The translations under genes and the position numbers were made by a program. The notes under the pieces were generated by a model. That model saw only the letters and a program-made list of their open reading frames with translations, did no database searches and was not told the origin of the DNA. From contig NZ_BDDE01000011.1 in assembly GCF_008327685.1 (NCBI RefSeq), positions 124,001-188,000 of the forward strand: DNA of 64,000 nt, given 5' to 3'. Of this stretch, positions 50,309-59,283 are shown one piece after another (positions within the stretch are counted from its first letter, which is position 1; the number at the start of each line of letters is the position of its first letter). Origin of the DNA: Actinomadura sp. K4S16. Lineage in GTDB: Bacteria; Actinomycetota; Actinomycetes; Streptosporangiales; Streptosporangiaceae.

Positions 50309-51298
50309 GTGCTGGTCGACACCTTCGGCCGTACCGCGACGGACCTGCGGGTCTCCCTCACCGACCGGTGCAACCTCCGGTGCTCGTACTGCATGCCGCC
50401 CGAGGGGCTGGACTGGCTGCCCAAGCCGGAACTGCTCACCGACGACGAGGTGGTCCGGCTGGTCGGCCTCGCCGTGCGCGACCTCGGCGTCACGGAGGTC
50501 CGCTACACCGGCGGGGAGCCGCTGCTGCGGCGCGGGCTCCCGGACCTCGTGCGGCGGACGGCGGAGCAGGCGCCGCGTCCGCAGATCTCGCTGACCACCA
50601 ACGGGATCGGGCTCGACCGGCTGGCCGCGCCGCTGGCCGAGGCCGGGCTCGACCGGGTGAACGTCTCCCTCGACACCCTCGACCGGGAGACGTTCCGGCG
50701 CCTCGCGCACCGCGACCGGCTGGACGACGTGCTGGCGGGGCTGGCGGCGGCGCGCCGGGCCGGGCTCGCGCCGGTCAAGATCAACACGGTGCTGATGCGC
50801 GGGATCAACGACCACGAGGCCGTCCCGCTGCTGCGCTACTGCCTGGAGCACGGCTACCGGCTGCGGTTCATCGAGCAGATGCCGCTGGACGCCCAGCACG
50901 GCTGGACCCGCGAGAACATGATCACCGCGGACGAGATCCTGGACCGGCTGTCCGCCGAGTTCGACCTCGTGCCCGACACCGGGCACGACCGCGGCAGCGC
51001 CCCCGCCGAGTCGTTCCTGGTCGGCGGCGGCCCCGAGACGGTCGGTGTGATCGGCTCGGTGACCCGGCCGTTCTGCGGCGCCTGCGACCGGGTGCGGCTC
51101 ACCGCCGACGGACAGGTCCGCAACTGCCTGTTCGCCACCGAGGAGTCCAACCTGCGGGACGCGATGCGCGCCGGCGCCACCGACGCCGAGCTGGCCGACC
51201 GCTGGCGCGCGGCGGTGCGGACCAAGCGCGCCGGGCACGGCATCGACGACCCGTCGTTCCTGCAGCCCGCCCGGCCCATGTCGGCGATCGGCGGCTGA
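50309..51298 (+). CDS. moaA: GTP 3',8-cyclase MoaA, molybdopterin biosynthesis
   Basis: MoaA is a radical SAM enzyme that converts GTP into the first intermediate of molybdenum cofactor. This 329-residue protein has the N-terminal cluster motif CNLRCSYC, TGGEPLLR, the C-terminal cluster motif CGACDRVRL...C and the C-terminal GG. Its length equals the family norm. GTG 50309 follows AGGAAGGG with about seven bases of spacing. It is followed after four bases by mobA, so the pair supports the formate dehydrogenase accessory set. Confidence 0.95.
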   Translation: MLVDTFGRTATDLRVSLTDRCNLRCSYCMPPEGLDWLPKPELLTDDEVVRLVGLAVRDLGVTEVRYTGGEPLLRRGLPDLVRRTAEQAPRPQISLTTNGIGLDRLAAPLAEAGLDRVNVSLDTLDRETFRRLAHRDRLDDVLAGLAAARRAGLAPVKINTVLMRGINDHEAVPLLRYCLEHGYRLRFIEQMPLDAQHGWTRENMITADEILDRLSAEFDLVPDTGHDRGSAPAESFLVGGGPETVGVIGSVTRPFCGACDRVRLTADGQVRNCLFATEESNLRDAMRAGATDAELADRWRAAVRTKRAGHGIDDPSFLQPARPMSAIGG

Positions 51299-51302
51299 GC
51301 CG

Positions 51303-51869
51303 GTGGACGCCGGCGCGGCCTTCGACGCCGTGCTGCTCGCGGGCGGACGCGCACGCCGGTTCGGCGCCGACAAGCCCGCCGCCCCCGTGGGCGGACGCCC
51401 GCTGATCGAGTGGGCGGCGGCCGCCGCGTCCGGAGCGTCCCGGCTGATAGTGGTGGGGCCGCGCCGCGACGTCCTCGCGGGCGCCGTCGTCGTCCGCGAG
51501 GACCCGCCGGGCGCCGGACCGGTGCCCGCGCTGCGCGCCGGGCTCGCCGAGGTCCGCGCGCCGCGCCTGGCGCTGCTGGCCGCCGACCTGCCGTTCCTGC
51601 GCCCCGCCCACGTCGCCGCGCTCCTGGCGGCGATGGCGGAGGGGGCCGGAGCCGTCCTGGTGGACGAGGACGGCCGCGAGCAGTGGCTCGCCGGCTGCTG
51701 GCGGGCGGACGCCCTGCGGACGGCGCTGGCCGGCTACGACGGCGCGTCCCTGCGCGGCCTCCTCGGCCCCCTGGATCCCGTGCCGGTCACGCTCCCGGCC
51801 GGGACGCGCCCCGCCTGGTACGACTGCGACACCCCCGAACAGCTGGCCGCCGCCGAGCGCCTGCTTTGA
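51303..51869 (+). CDS. mobA: Molybdenum cofactor guanylyltransferase MobA
   Basis: MobA attaches GMP to molybdopterin. This 188-residue Rossmann-type protein has the nucleotidyltransferase loop LLAGGRARRFGADKPAAPVGGRPLI and the metal-binding LAADLPFLRP motif. GTG 51303 lies four bases after the moaA stop, so both are on one transcript. It is slightly short but complete. Confidence 0.9.
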   Translation: MDAGAAFDAVLLAGGRARRFGADKPAAPVGGRPLIEWAAAAASGASRLIVVGPRRDVLAGAVVVREDPPGAGPVPALRAGLAEVRAPRLALLAADLPFLRPAHVAALLAAMAEGAGAVLVDEDGREQWLAGCWRADALRTALAGYDGASLRGLLGPLDPVPVTLPAGTRPAWYDCDTPEQLAAAERLL

Positions 51870-51918
51870 TCGTGCGAGAGTGGGCACACCACCGGCACCA
51901 TGCTCGAAGGGGGAACCC

Positions 51919-52191
51919 ATGTCTGTCCTCGAGGACTGGATCAACGCGGCCTGCCTCGAACTGGGCCTGGAGCCCGGCGACGTCGACCAGGGACTGGTGC
52001 TCGACCTCGCCCGCGACGTCGCCCACAACGTCGCGCGGCCCGGCGCGCCGCTGACTGCCTACCTGCTCGGCCTCGCGGTCGGCCGCGGCGTGCCCGCGCG
52101 GGACGGCGCCGCGCGGCTCACCGAGATGGCCGAGGGCTGGCGGGCCGAGGTGCCCGAGCAGGCCGGCGAGCCGGTCCTCGACGAGGCCTAA
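51919..52191 (+). CDS. DUF6457-type protein, molybdenum-cofactor neighbour
   Basis: This 90-residue helical protein (LEDWINAACLELGL...ARDVAHNVARPGAPLTAYLLG) matches DUF6457, a family regularly found next to mobA in actinomycetes. It may be an accessory to cofactor synthesis, which remains unproven. ATG 51919 follows AAGGGGG. It overlaps the convergent small gene by four bases. Confidence 0.8.
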   Translation: MSVLEDWINAACLELGLEPGDVDQGLVLDLARDVAHNVARPGAPLTAYLLGLAVGRGVPARDGAARLTEMAEGWRAEVPEQAGEPVLDEA

Positions 52192-52430
52192 CCCCGCCCG
52201 GCGGGCTCGTCGCGCTCGGCGACCGGCACCACGTCCTTCAGGAAGTCGCGGCGGGACAGGAACGCCGAGAGGCTCTCGCGGTGCTCGTCGCAGGCCAGCC
52301 AGACCTTCCGCCGGTCCGGCGTGTGGATCTTCGGGTTGTTCCACCGCAGCGCCCACACGGCGTCGGCCCGGCACCCCTTGGCGGAGCACTGCAACTCCTC
52401 GGGCCCGTTCCCCAGATCGGCGTCGGTCAT
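52188..52430 (-). CDS. Small zinc-ribbon-like protein, unknown function
   Basis: This 80-residue protein has two Cys in QCSAKGCRADAVW and a Cys-Asp-Glu-His near residue 50 (WLACDEH), a likely treble-clef zinc site. The WNNPKIHTPDRRKVW core is typical of a widespread actinomycete family sometimes mislabelled acetone carboxylase. The function is unknown. Confidence 0.75.
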   Translation of the reverse strand: MTDADLGNGPEELQCSAKGCRADAVWALRWNNPKIHTPDRRKVWLACDEHRESLSAFLSRRDFLKDVVPVAERDEPAGRG

Positions 52431-52632
52431 GAGGCGAGCTTAGACACCTCCACGAGCCACCACCGCAACCAAGCACCAACCCTCACGATTGCGATCGCGT
52501 CCGAAGGCAGATTCGAGCGAAGCAAGAATCTGATCGCGCAGCGAGCCTTTGGGCGAGTCGGAGCGATGCCAGCGATCGCCCGCCTTTATCGACGATGGAG
52601 GGCCGCCAGGCCCGAAGGAGGAGAAAAAGGCA
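52431..52632. other. Intergenic region with inverted repeat CAGATTC/GAATCTG
   Basis: The 202-base gap has arms CAGATTC (52509-52515) and GAATCTG (52527-52533) with an 11-base spacer. Several nearby GCGATCGC-like palindromes and lower GC than its neighbours are also visible. It precedes the DHA2 pump and could be an operator or a degenerate remnant. Confidence 0.45.
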
Positions 52633-54078
52633 ATGGACACCCGCTGGCAGGCTCTTTCGGTCTGCTTGGTCGCGGCGTTCATGACGCTGCTGGACGTCAG
52701 CATCGTCAACGTGGCGCTGCCGTCGATCCGGGCGGGGCTGCACGCGTCCGACGCGCAGCTGCAGTGGATCCTGTCGGGGTACGCGCTGACGTTCGGGCTC
52801 GTCCTCGTCCCGGCCGGGCGGCTCGGCGACGCCCGCAGCCGGCGGGCGGTGTTCATGTCCGGGCTCGCGCTGTTCACGGCGGCGAGCGCGGGGGCGGGCA
52901 TCGCCCCGACGATCCTGTTCCTCGTCTTCGCCCGGCTCGTGCAGGGCGTTGCGGGCGGCATCCTCAACCCGCAGGTCGCCGGGCTCATCCAGCAGCTGTT
53001 CCGGGGCGCGGAGCGGGGGCGGGCCTTCGGGGCGCTCGGCGCCGTCATCGGGATCGCCACCGCCGTCGGCCCGCTGCTCGGCGGGGGGCTGATCGCGATC
53101 GCCGGGTCGGCGGAGGGCTGGCGGTGGGTGTTCTACGTGAACATCCCGGTCGGCGTCGCGGCGCTGTTCCTGGCGTGGCGGCTGCTGCCCGCCCCGGTCT
53201 ACGGGGAGCGGCAGGGCCTGGACCCGCTCGGGGTGCTCCTGCTGGGCGCGGGCGTCCTCTGCGTGCTGCTGCCGCTCGTCCAGGAGCAGCAGTGGCACGG
53301 CGGCCGCAAGTGGCTGCTGATCCTCGCGGGCGCCGTGCTGCTGGCGGTCTTCGCCGCCTGGGAGCGCCGGGCCAGGGCGCCGATGGTCGACCTCGCGCTG
53401 TTCCGGCTCCGCTCCTACTCGCTGGGCACGGCGATCGCCCTGCTGTACTTCGCCGGGTTCACCGCGGTCTTCTTCATCTTCACCCTCTACCTCCAGGCCG
53501 GCCTGGGGCTCAGCGCGCTGGAGGCGGGCCTGGCGATCACGCCGTTCGCGGTCGGCTCGGCCGTCGGGTCCGCGCTCGGCGGCCGGGCCGTGGCCCGCTA
53601 CGGCCGCCACCTCGTCGCCGCGGGCCTGTGCCTGGTGCTGGCCGGGCTCGGCGCGGCGTGGCTCGCCGTCGAGCTGAGGCCCGGCGCCGGGGTGGCCTGG
53701 GCGACCGCGGCGCCGCTGCTGCTGGCCGGGCTCGGCAGCGGCCTGGTGATCTCGCCGAACCAGACGATCACGCTGTCGCAGGTGCACTACACCGAGGGCG
53801 GCAGCGCGGCGGGCGTTCTGCAGACCGGCCAGCGGGTCGGCACCGCGATGGGAGTCGCCGCCGTCGGGTCGGTGTTCTTCGCCACGATCGCCGGGACGCG
53901 CGGGGACTGGGCGGCCGCGTTCCGGCACGGGCTGATCGTCGTCCTGGGGTTCGTGCTGGCGGCGCTGGCGGCGGCCGTGGCCGACCTGGCCGCCGGCCGC
54001 CGGGGGTCAGCGCCTCCGGACGAGGGCGCGCAGGCCCAGGCCGAGGACGGCCGCGGAGCCCGCGGCGGCCGCGGCTAG
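52633..54078 (+). CDS. MFS transporter of the DHA2/EmrB type (14 TM)
   Basis: This 481-residue exporter has 14 helices, motif A-like GRLGDARSRRAVF after helix 2, the FARLVQGVAGGILNPQVAGLIQQLFRGAERGRAFG motif around helix 4 and a drug-efflux C motif (GPLLGGGLI). The substrate is unknown. ATG 52633 is preceded by GGAGGAG. The 3' end overlaps the convergent kynurenine monooxygenase gene by 72 bases, encoding a low-complexity Gly/Arg tail. Confidence 0.88.
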   Translation: MDTRWQALSVCLVAAFMTLLDVSIVNVALPSIRAGLHASDAQLQWILSGYALTFGLVLVPAGRLGDARSRRAVFMSGLALFTAASAGAGIAPTILFLVFARLVQGVAGGILNPQVAGLIQQLFRGAERGRAFGALGAVIGIATAVGPLLGGGLIAIAGSAEGWRWVFYVNIPVGVAALFLAWRLLPAPVYGERQGLDPLGVLLLGAGVLCVLLPLVQEQQWHGGRKWLLILAGAVLLAVFAAWERRARAPMVDLALFRLRSYSLGTAIALLYFAGFTAVFFIFTLYLQAGLGLSALEAGLAITPFAVGSAVGSALGGRAVARYGRHLVAAGLCLVLAGLGAAWLAVELRPGAGVAWATAAPLLLAGLGSGLVISPNQTITLSQVHYTEGGSAAGVLQTGQRVGTAMGVAAVGSVFFATIAGTRGDWAAAFRHGLIVVLGFVLAALAAAVADLAAGRRGSAPPDEGAQAQAEDGRGARGGRG

Positions 54079-55317
54079 CACCCGGTTCTGGCGCCTGATC
54101 CGCGCCGGGATCCGCGCGTACGGGACCGTCGAGAACGACACCAGCTCGTAGCGGGAGACGTAGCGCCCGGCCAGGCGCCGCTCCAGCGCGTGCGTCGCCG
54201 CCTGCTTCATCCGGTACACCGGGGACGACACCCGGTCGCGCATCTCGATGAAGTTGTCCAGCGCCATCTCGGCGATCGCGTCGGTGTTCGCCTTGCGCCG
54301 CTCCTGGTAGAGCGACAGCGCGCGGGCCCAGTCGCCGCCGGTCTCGGTGAGGCACCGGTCGATCTCGATGCAGTCCTCGAACGCGCAGTTCGCGCCCTGC
54401 CCGAAGAACGGCACGATCGCGTGCGCGGCGTCGCCCAGCAGCGCCACGAGGGCGCCCCTGCCGTACCGCGTCCACGGCCAGCACCGGACGGTCACCAGCG
54501 ACCCGACCGGGTTGCGCTCGTAGTCGTCGGCCAGGTCCGGCATCAGCCCCGCCACGTCGGGGTAGTGCCGCTCGAAGTACGCGGTGGCCTTCGCCGGGGT
54601 GTCGAGGGCGGCGAAGTCCTCCTTCGGCCAGAACAGCGTGCAGGTGAACGAGCGGTCCAGGTTGGGCAGCGCGATCATCATCGAGGTGCCGCGCGGCCAG
54701 ATGTGCAGCGCGTCGGGGTCGAGCGCGAACTCGCCGTCCTTGGGCGGGACGGTCAGCTCCTTGTAGCCGTGCTCCAGGAAGTCGGCGTCCTCGTCCAGGC
54801 GCAGCGACCGGCGGACGGCGCTGTACGCGCCGTCCCCGGCCAGGACGACGTCGGCGGGCTCCGGGGCGGCGTCCTCCAGCAGGACGGCGCCGGCCTCGGC
54901 GTCCACTCCGGTGACGCGCTGGGAGAACCGCAGCGTGACGCCCGGCGTGCCCTCGGCGGTGTCCAGCAGCGACCGGTTCAGCTCGGCGCGGCTGATGGAG
55001 TTGATGGCGCGCCTGCCGTCGGCGCTGTAGGGCTGGAAGTTCTGCGCGCCCGAGAGGGGGTGCACCATGCGGCCGTGCATGGGCAGCGCCTGCTTGAGGG
55101 ACTGGTCGCGCAGCCCCACCTGCTCCAGCGCCGCCAGGCCGCGGGCCGAGATCGCCAGGTTGATCGAGCGTCCCCGCTCGGCGCCCGCGACGCGCGGGTC
55201 GGGGCGCCGCTCGTACACCGTCACCGGGATGCCGCGGCGGCCGAGCAGCACCGCGAGCAGGCAGCCCGCCAGGCCCGCGCCGACGATCGCGACCCGCTCG
55301 CCGCCGTCAGCCGCCAT
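54007..55317 (-). CDS. kmo: Kynurenine 3-monooxygenase
   Basis: KMO is a FAD/NADPH enzyme that hydroxylates kynurenine to 3-hydroxykynurenine. This 436-residue protein has IVGAGLAGCLLAVLLGRRG at the N-terminus, SINLAISARGLAAL and GDAAHAIVPFFGQGANCAFED, all KMO signatures. A C-terminal hydrophobic helix flanked by Arg (near residues 415-431) is a membrane anchor as in eukaryotic KMO. ATG 55317 overlaps the upstream dioxygenase stop by 11 bases. Confidence 0.92.
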   Translation of the reverse strand: MAADGGERVAIVGAGLAGCLLAVLLGRRGIPVTVYERRPDPRVAGAERGRSINLAISARGLAALEQVGLRDQSLKQALPMHGRMVHPLSGAQNFQPYSADGRRAINSISRAELNRSLLDTAEGTPGVTLRFSQRVTGVDAEAGAVLLEDAAPEPADVVLAGDGAYSAVRRSLRLDEDADFLEHGYKELTVPPKDGEFALDPDALHIWPRGTSMMIALPNLDRSFTCTLFWPKEDFAALDTPAKATAYFERHYPDVAGLMPDLADDYERNPVGSLVTVRCWPWTRYGRGALVALLGDAAHAIVPFFGQGANCAFEDCIEIDRCLTETGGDWARALSLYQERRKANTDAIAEMALDNFIEMRDRVSSPVYRMKQAATHALERRLAGRYVSRYELVSFSTVPYARIPARIRRQNRVLAAAAAGSAAVLGLGLRALVRRR

Positions 55318-56107
55318 GGACGGGGACCTCCTCGGTCTGGGAGCGGACCTCCCACAGGTCGGGGAACGCCGGGGCGAACAGGGTGCGGCGCAGGTAGTCC
55401 GCGCCGGCCGACCCGCCCGTGCCGATCTTCGCGCCGATCGTCCGCTCGACCATCTTCAGGTGCCGGTACCGCCACTCCTGGATGCCCTCGTCCACGTCGA
55501 CGAGCGCCTCGCAGACCTCGGCGGCCGGGCTCGACTCGTCCGCGTAGACGGTGAGCAGGACCTTCTGCACGCCGGCGTCCGGCTCCCACTGCCGGGAGAA
55601 GTCGCGCTCCAGGGCCTCCCGCGGGACGGGATGGCCGCGTCCGGCGAGGTAGCGCAGCAGCGAGTCGAACACCGACGGGCGGGACACGGCCGCCTGGAGC
55701 CGCTCGTCGCCGCGCAGGTCCGAGGTGGGAAAGGAGCGCCGCCCGAGGACGGCCTCGATCTCGCGGAACTGCTCGCTCTGGAAGCCGCTGGAGTTGCCGA
55801 GCGCGTCGCGGAACGCCGCGAACTGCCGGGGCGTCATCGTCTCCAGCACGTCCAGCTGCCCGACGACGGTCTTGAGGATCTTGGCGATGCGGCGGGCGGT
55901 GTGCAGCGACCCGGCGCTGTTGCCCTCCTCCAGGCGTGCCTGGAGCAGCGCGGCCTCGTGCAGGATCTGCTTGAACCACAGTTCGTAGACCTGGTGAATG
56001 ATCACGAAGAGCAGCTCGTCGTGCGCCCGGGTCTTCGGCTCCTGGCAGGACAGCAGGTCGTCGAGCCTCAGATAGCCGCCGTACGTCATCGTCGGCGAAT
56101 CCGCCAT
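55307..56107 (-). CDS. kynA: Tryptophan 2,3-dioxygenase
   Basis: TDO opens the tryptophan indole ring to N-formylkynurenine using heme. This 266-residue protein has the substrate-binding FVIIHQVYELWFKQILHE (about residue 50), the heme His in YRHLKMVERTIG and the TGGSAG loop near residue 240. ATG 56107 follows AAGGAGG with four bases of spacing. It forms an operon with kmo. No formamidase or kynureninase is adjacent, so the route may stop at 3-hydroxykynurenine for a secondary metabolite, or the other genes lie elsewhere. Confidence 0.95.
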   Translation of the reverse strand: MADSPTMTYGGYLRLDDLLSCQEPKTRAHDELLFVIIHQVYELWFKQILHEAALLQARLEEGNSAGSLHTARRIAKILKTVVGQLDVLETMTPRQFAAFRDALGNSSGFQSEQFREIEAVLGRRSFPTSDLRGDERLQAAVSRPSVFDSLLRYLAGRGHPVPREALERDFSRQWEPDAGVQKVLLTVYADESSPAAEVCEALVDVDEGIQEWRYRHLKMVERTIGAKIGTGGSAGADYLRRTLFAPAFPDLWEVRSQTEEVPVHGG

Positions 56108-56244
56108 CACGCCTCCTTGCGACACAACGGATGTGATCCGCAGCATATGGGATGGACCAGTACGACCAGGCAGGGGGTGGTCGTGCGGCCTCCATAACCC
56201 CCTACGATCAGAACCTGATTCGGTATCGAGCCGGGAGGCGCCGG

Positions 56245-57351
56245 ATGGGCGGGACTGCCAGGGAGTTCGTGGGGCTGCCGTCGCCGGTGGCGGGGGGCCG
56301 GGCGGGCGCGGGCGGCCACCCGTGCCAGGGCGTCTACCACCGGCCCGCCGGGGCCGCGCCGAAGACCGCGTTCATCGCGACCCACTACAACGTCGACTTC
56401 TCCGAGCACTACCTCGCCGAGCACCTCGCGGCCCGCGGCCACGGCTTCCTCGGCTGGAACACCCGCTTCCGCGGCAACGAGGCGTACTTCCTGCTCGACC
56501 ACGCGCTCGCCGAGATCGGCGCCGGCGTCCGCTGGCTCCGCGAGCAGGCGGGCGCCGAGCGGATCGTCCTGCTCGGCAACTCCGGCGGCGGCTCGCTGAT
56601 GGCCGCCTACCAGTCCCAGGCCGTCGAGCCCAACGTCACGCCCGTCGCGGGGATGCGCCCCGTCCCGGCGATCGAGGACCTGCCCGCCGGGGACCTGTTC
56701 GTCGCGCTCGCGGCCCACTCCGGCCGCCCGGAGGTCCTCACCGCCTGGATGGACCCGTCGGTCACCGACGAGGCCGACCCGCTGTCGGTCGACCCGTCCC
56801 TCGACCCCTTCGACCCCGGCAACGGCCCCCCGTACGGCGCGGAGTTCCAGGCCCGGTACCGCGCCGCCCAGCGCGCCCGCAACGAGCACATCACCGACCG
56901 GGTCCTCGCCCGCCTGGACGCCCTGCGGGGCACCCGCGCCCGGGACGCCCTGTTCACCGTGCACCGCACCTGGGCCGACCTGCGGATGATCGACCCCGCG
57001 ATCGAGCCGTCCGACCGCCCGCCGAACCGCTGCTACCTCGGCGAGCCCGCCAAGGCCAACTACGGCGTGTTCGGCCTCGGCTCGCTGTGCACGCTCCGCT
57101 CGTGGCTGTCGATGTGGAGCCTGCGCACCTCGCAGTGCGTCGCCGCCCCGCACCTGGCGCGCATCACCGCCCCGTCCCTGGTGGTGCACGCCACCGCGGA
57201 CGAGGGCGTCTACGACAGCGACGCCCGCGCGGTCCTCGACGCGCTCGCCGCGTCCGACAAGACCTTCCACCGCATCAAGGACACGCACTACCTGCCGGAC
57301 TCCCGGCCCGAGGCCGCCGACCTGATCGACGCCTGGGTCCGCGCCCGCTGA
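56245..57351 (+). CDS. Alpha/beta hydrolase family protein
   Basis: This 368-residue hydrolase has a nucleophile elbow in LLGNSGGGS (about residue 112), an Asp in HATADEGVYDSDA and a His in KDTHYLPDS, completing the triad. The N-terminal oxyanion region is FIATHYNVDFSEHY. The family acts on esters or thioesters, but the substrate is unknown. ATG 56245 follows GGGAGG with six bases of spacing. It is divergent from the TDO gene across 137 bases, so co-regulation is possible. Confidence 0.82.
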   Translation: MGGTAREFVGLPSPVAGGRAGAGGHPCQGVYHRPAGAAPKTAFIATHYNVDFSEHYLAEHLAARGHGFLGWNTRFRGNEAYFLLDHALAEIGAGVRWLREQAGAERIVLLGNSGGGSLMAAYQSQAVEPNVTPVAGMRPVPAIEDLPAGDLFVALAAHSGRPEVLTAWMDPSVTDEADPLSVDPSLDPFDPGNGPPYGAEFQARYRAAQRARNEHITDRVLARLDALRGTRARDALFTVHRTWADLRMIDPAIEPSDRPPNRCYLGEPAKANYGVFGLGSLCTLRSWLSMWSLRTSQCVAAPHLARITAPSLVVHATADEGVYDSDARAVLDALAASDKTFHRIKDTHYLPDSRPEAADLIDAWVRAR

Positions 57352-57365
57352 GGGCCTCACCTTCA

Positions 57366-57395
57366 CACGGGCGGTCTCACCACGGGCGGTCTCAC
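57366..57395. repeat. 15-bp tandem repeat, two copies
   Basis: CACGGGCGGTCTCAC occurs at 57366-57380 and again at 57381-57395 in direct succession. The second copy contains the stop codon of the iron alcohol dehydrogenase gene (minus strand). Confidence 0.8.
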
Positions 57396-58663
57396 CACAG
57401 GCGCAGCGACCGCGTGAAGATCCCGGCGACGGCCTCCTCGTCCACCGGGCGCGGCGAGGTCGCGAGCAGCCGCTGCTGCTTCATCGCGCCCTCCACCAGC
57501 CCGGGGACGTCGCCCTCCGCGTACCCGACGCCGCCGATCCCCGCCGGGATGCCGACGTCGCGCATCAGCCGCAGCACCGCCAGCGGCAGGTGCTCAGCAG
57601 CGTCGTCGGGCCGGTCCATCCGCGGGTCGAGCAGCTCGGCGGCCCGGACGTGCCGCCCGGGGCACGCCTCGAAGGTGAAGCGGAACGCCTCGGGCGCGGT
57701 GAGCGCCACCGACATGCCGTGCGGGACCATCGCCTCCCCGTCCGGGTAGCCGTCCGGCCTGAAGTCCCTGACCTGCCCGGCGATCGGGTAGGCGTTGGCA
57801 TGCGGGATGTGCACGCCGGCGTTGCCGAACCCGAGCCCCGCGAACGTCGCGGCGAGCGCCATGTCGGTGCGCGCCTCCCGGTCCTCCCCGTCCTGGACCG
57901 CCCTGCGGAACGACCGCGACAGCAGGCTCAGCGACTTCTCCGCCCACATGTCCGACACCGGGTTGGCCCCGCAGTACGGGACCCGCTGCTCGGGCCTCTT
58001 GCGCTCGTACGCGTCGTAGGGGCGCGCGGTGTAGCTCTCCAGGGCGTGGCAGAGGATGTCCATCCCCGCGGACGCGGTCACCCCGGACGGCTGCGTCATC
58101 GTCAGGTCCGGGTCCACCACGGCCAGCGCGGGCCGCAGCCGCGGATGGCTGATGCCGGTCTTGACCCGCAGGTCCAGGACGTCCAGGACGCACACCGTGG
58201 TGCTCTCGGCGCCCGTGCCCGTCGTGGTGGGGACGGCCACCAGCGGCAGCAGCGGCCGCTCCGGCGCCCGTCCGGCCCCCACCGGCGGGTTCAGGTACTC
58301 GGCGAGATCGCCCTCGTTGGTCGTGAGGAGGTCGACGGCCTTCGCGGTGTCGATGCTCGACCCGCCGCCGACCGCCACGTACGCGTCGTAGGGCCCGGTC
58401 TCCCGGGCGTGCTCGACCGCCTGCCGCATGCTCGCGTCCGTCGGCTCGACGCGCACGCCGTCGTACACCGCGGCCTCGATCCCGTAGGCCGCCATCGCCT
58501 CCGCGATCCGCTGCGGCGCGCCCGTCGCGGCGATCCCGGCGTCGGTGACGACCAGCACCCTCCGCGCCCCGAACTGCGCGAGATCGAACCCGATCTCGTC
58601 CGCCGCCCCGCTCCCGAACTTCAGCTGCGGCGCCCCGTACGTGAAGACCGTCTCGCTCGTCAT
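57392..58663 (-). CDS. Iron-containing alcohol dehydrogenase, hydroxyacid-oxoacid transhydrogenase type
   Basis: This 423-residue enzyme of iron-alcohol-dehydrogenase fold resembles ADHFE1, which couples 4-hydroxybutyrate oxidation to 2-oxoglutarate reduction. Typical are VGGGSSIDTAKAVDLL, VPTTTGTGAESTTVCV and the metal-site region GMDILCHALESYTARPYDAY. The family-specific EAMVPHGMSVALTAPEAFRFTF is also present. A simple alcohol dehydrogenase is an alternative. It is close to the MarR-icmF locus, so 4-carbon CoA or acid metabolism is plausible. Confidence 0.87.
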   Translation of the reverse strand: MTSETVFTYGAPQLKFGSGAADEIGFDLAQFGARRVLVVTDAGIAATGAPQRIAEAMAAYGIEAAVYDGVRVEPTDASMRQAVEHARETGPYDAYVAVGGGSSIDTAKAVDLLTTNEGDLAEYLNPPVGAGRAPERPLLPLVAVPTTTGTGAESTTVCVLDVLDLRVKTGISHPRLRPALAVVDPDLTMTQPSGVTASAGMDILCHALESYTARPYDAYERKRPEQRVPYCGANPVSDMWAEKSLSLLSRSFRRAVQDGEDREARTDMALAATFAGLGFGNAGVHIPHANAYPIAGQVRDFRPDGYPDGEAMVPHGMSVALTAPEAFRFTFEACPGRHVRAAELLDPRMDRPDDAAEHLPLAVLRLMRDVGIPAGIGGVGYAEGDVPGLVEGAMKQQRLLATSPRPVDEEAVAGIFTRSLRLW

Positions 58664-58745
58664 GCCCCCAAGGTGTCACAGACCCCGGCCGTTCCAGAGC
58701 GGCGAGACCCGCCGGACCTGATCGAGCGGGATCGGGCGAGCGGGA

Positions 58746-59276
58746 TCAGTCGAGGTCGCCGGTCGCCAGGCGGACCCGGCGGAGCGCGGTGGTGATCTCG
58801 GCGGCCTCGGCGGCCGGGAGGCCGGCGATGCCGAAGCCCGCCTCGTTCAGGGCGTGCGTGGCCTCCTCGGCGAGGTCGCGGCCTGCGGGGGTGATGGTGG
58901 CGAGGACGACGCGGCGGTCGTCGGGGGAGGGGCGGCGGCCGACGAGGCCCCGCTGCTCCAGGCGGCCGATCACGTTGGTGACCGACGCCGGGTGCACCAT
59001 GAGGCGGGTGCCCATCTTGCCCATGGGAAGGGTCCCGGTGCGGGCGAAGGCGAGCAGGCGCAGGGCCTCGTAGGCGGCGAACGTCAGCCCGTACGGCTTG
59101 AGGACGGCCTCGATCCGGCTGAGCAGGATCTGCTGGGCCCGCATCACCGACGTCACGGCCGCCATGTGGTCGGCGTGCTCGGGCCAGCGGCCGCTCCACT
59201 GGCGGTGGGCCTCGGCGATGGGGTCGGGCATGTCGGGCACCGGGCCACCGTATTCGGTCTTGACTGCGTCGCGCAC
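58746..59276 (-). CDS. MarR-family regulator divergent from icmF
   Basis: This 176-residue winged-helix protein has a MarR core (TFAAYEALRLLAFARTGTLPMGKMGTRLMVHPASVTNVIGRLEQRGLVGRRPSPDDRR in shortened form: LMVHPASVTNVIGRLEQRG) and the wing DDRRVVLATIT. GTG 59276 is chosen because a near-consensus promoter puts the transcription start there. A longer frame would begin at TTG 59312. It probably represses icmF and itself through TCCAA/TTGGA sites. Confidence 0.87.
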   Translation of the reverse strand: MRDAVKTEYGGPVPDMPDPIAEAHRQWSGRWPEHADHMAAVTSVMRAQQILLSRIEAVLKPYGLTFAAYEALRLLAFARTGTLPMGKMGTRLMVHPASVTNVIGRLEQRGLVGRRPSPDDRRVVLATITPAGRDLAEEATHALNEAGFGIAGLPAAEAAEITTALRRVRLATGDLD

Positions 59277-59283
59277 GGAAACT

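Noticed and set aside
49222..51405. Plus-strand frame with a good ribosome-binding site at 49222
   Set aside because: After about 50 codons it runs antisense to the lipase and then out of frame through moaA. I keep only the start signal as a curiosity.
56245..57351. Kynurenine formamidase identity for the alpha/beta hydrolase
   Set aside because: The triad is present, but no arylformamidase-specific motif is visible. Only the position next to TDO suggests it.
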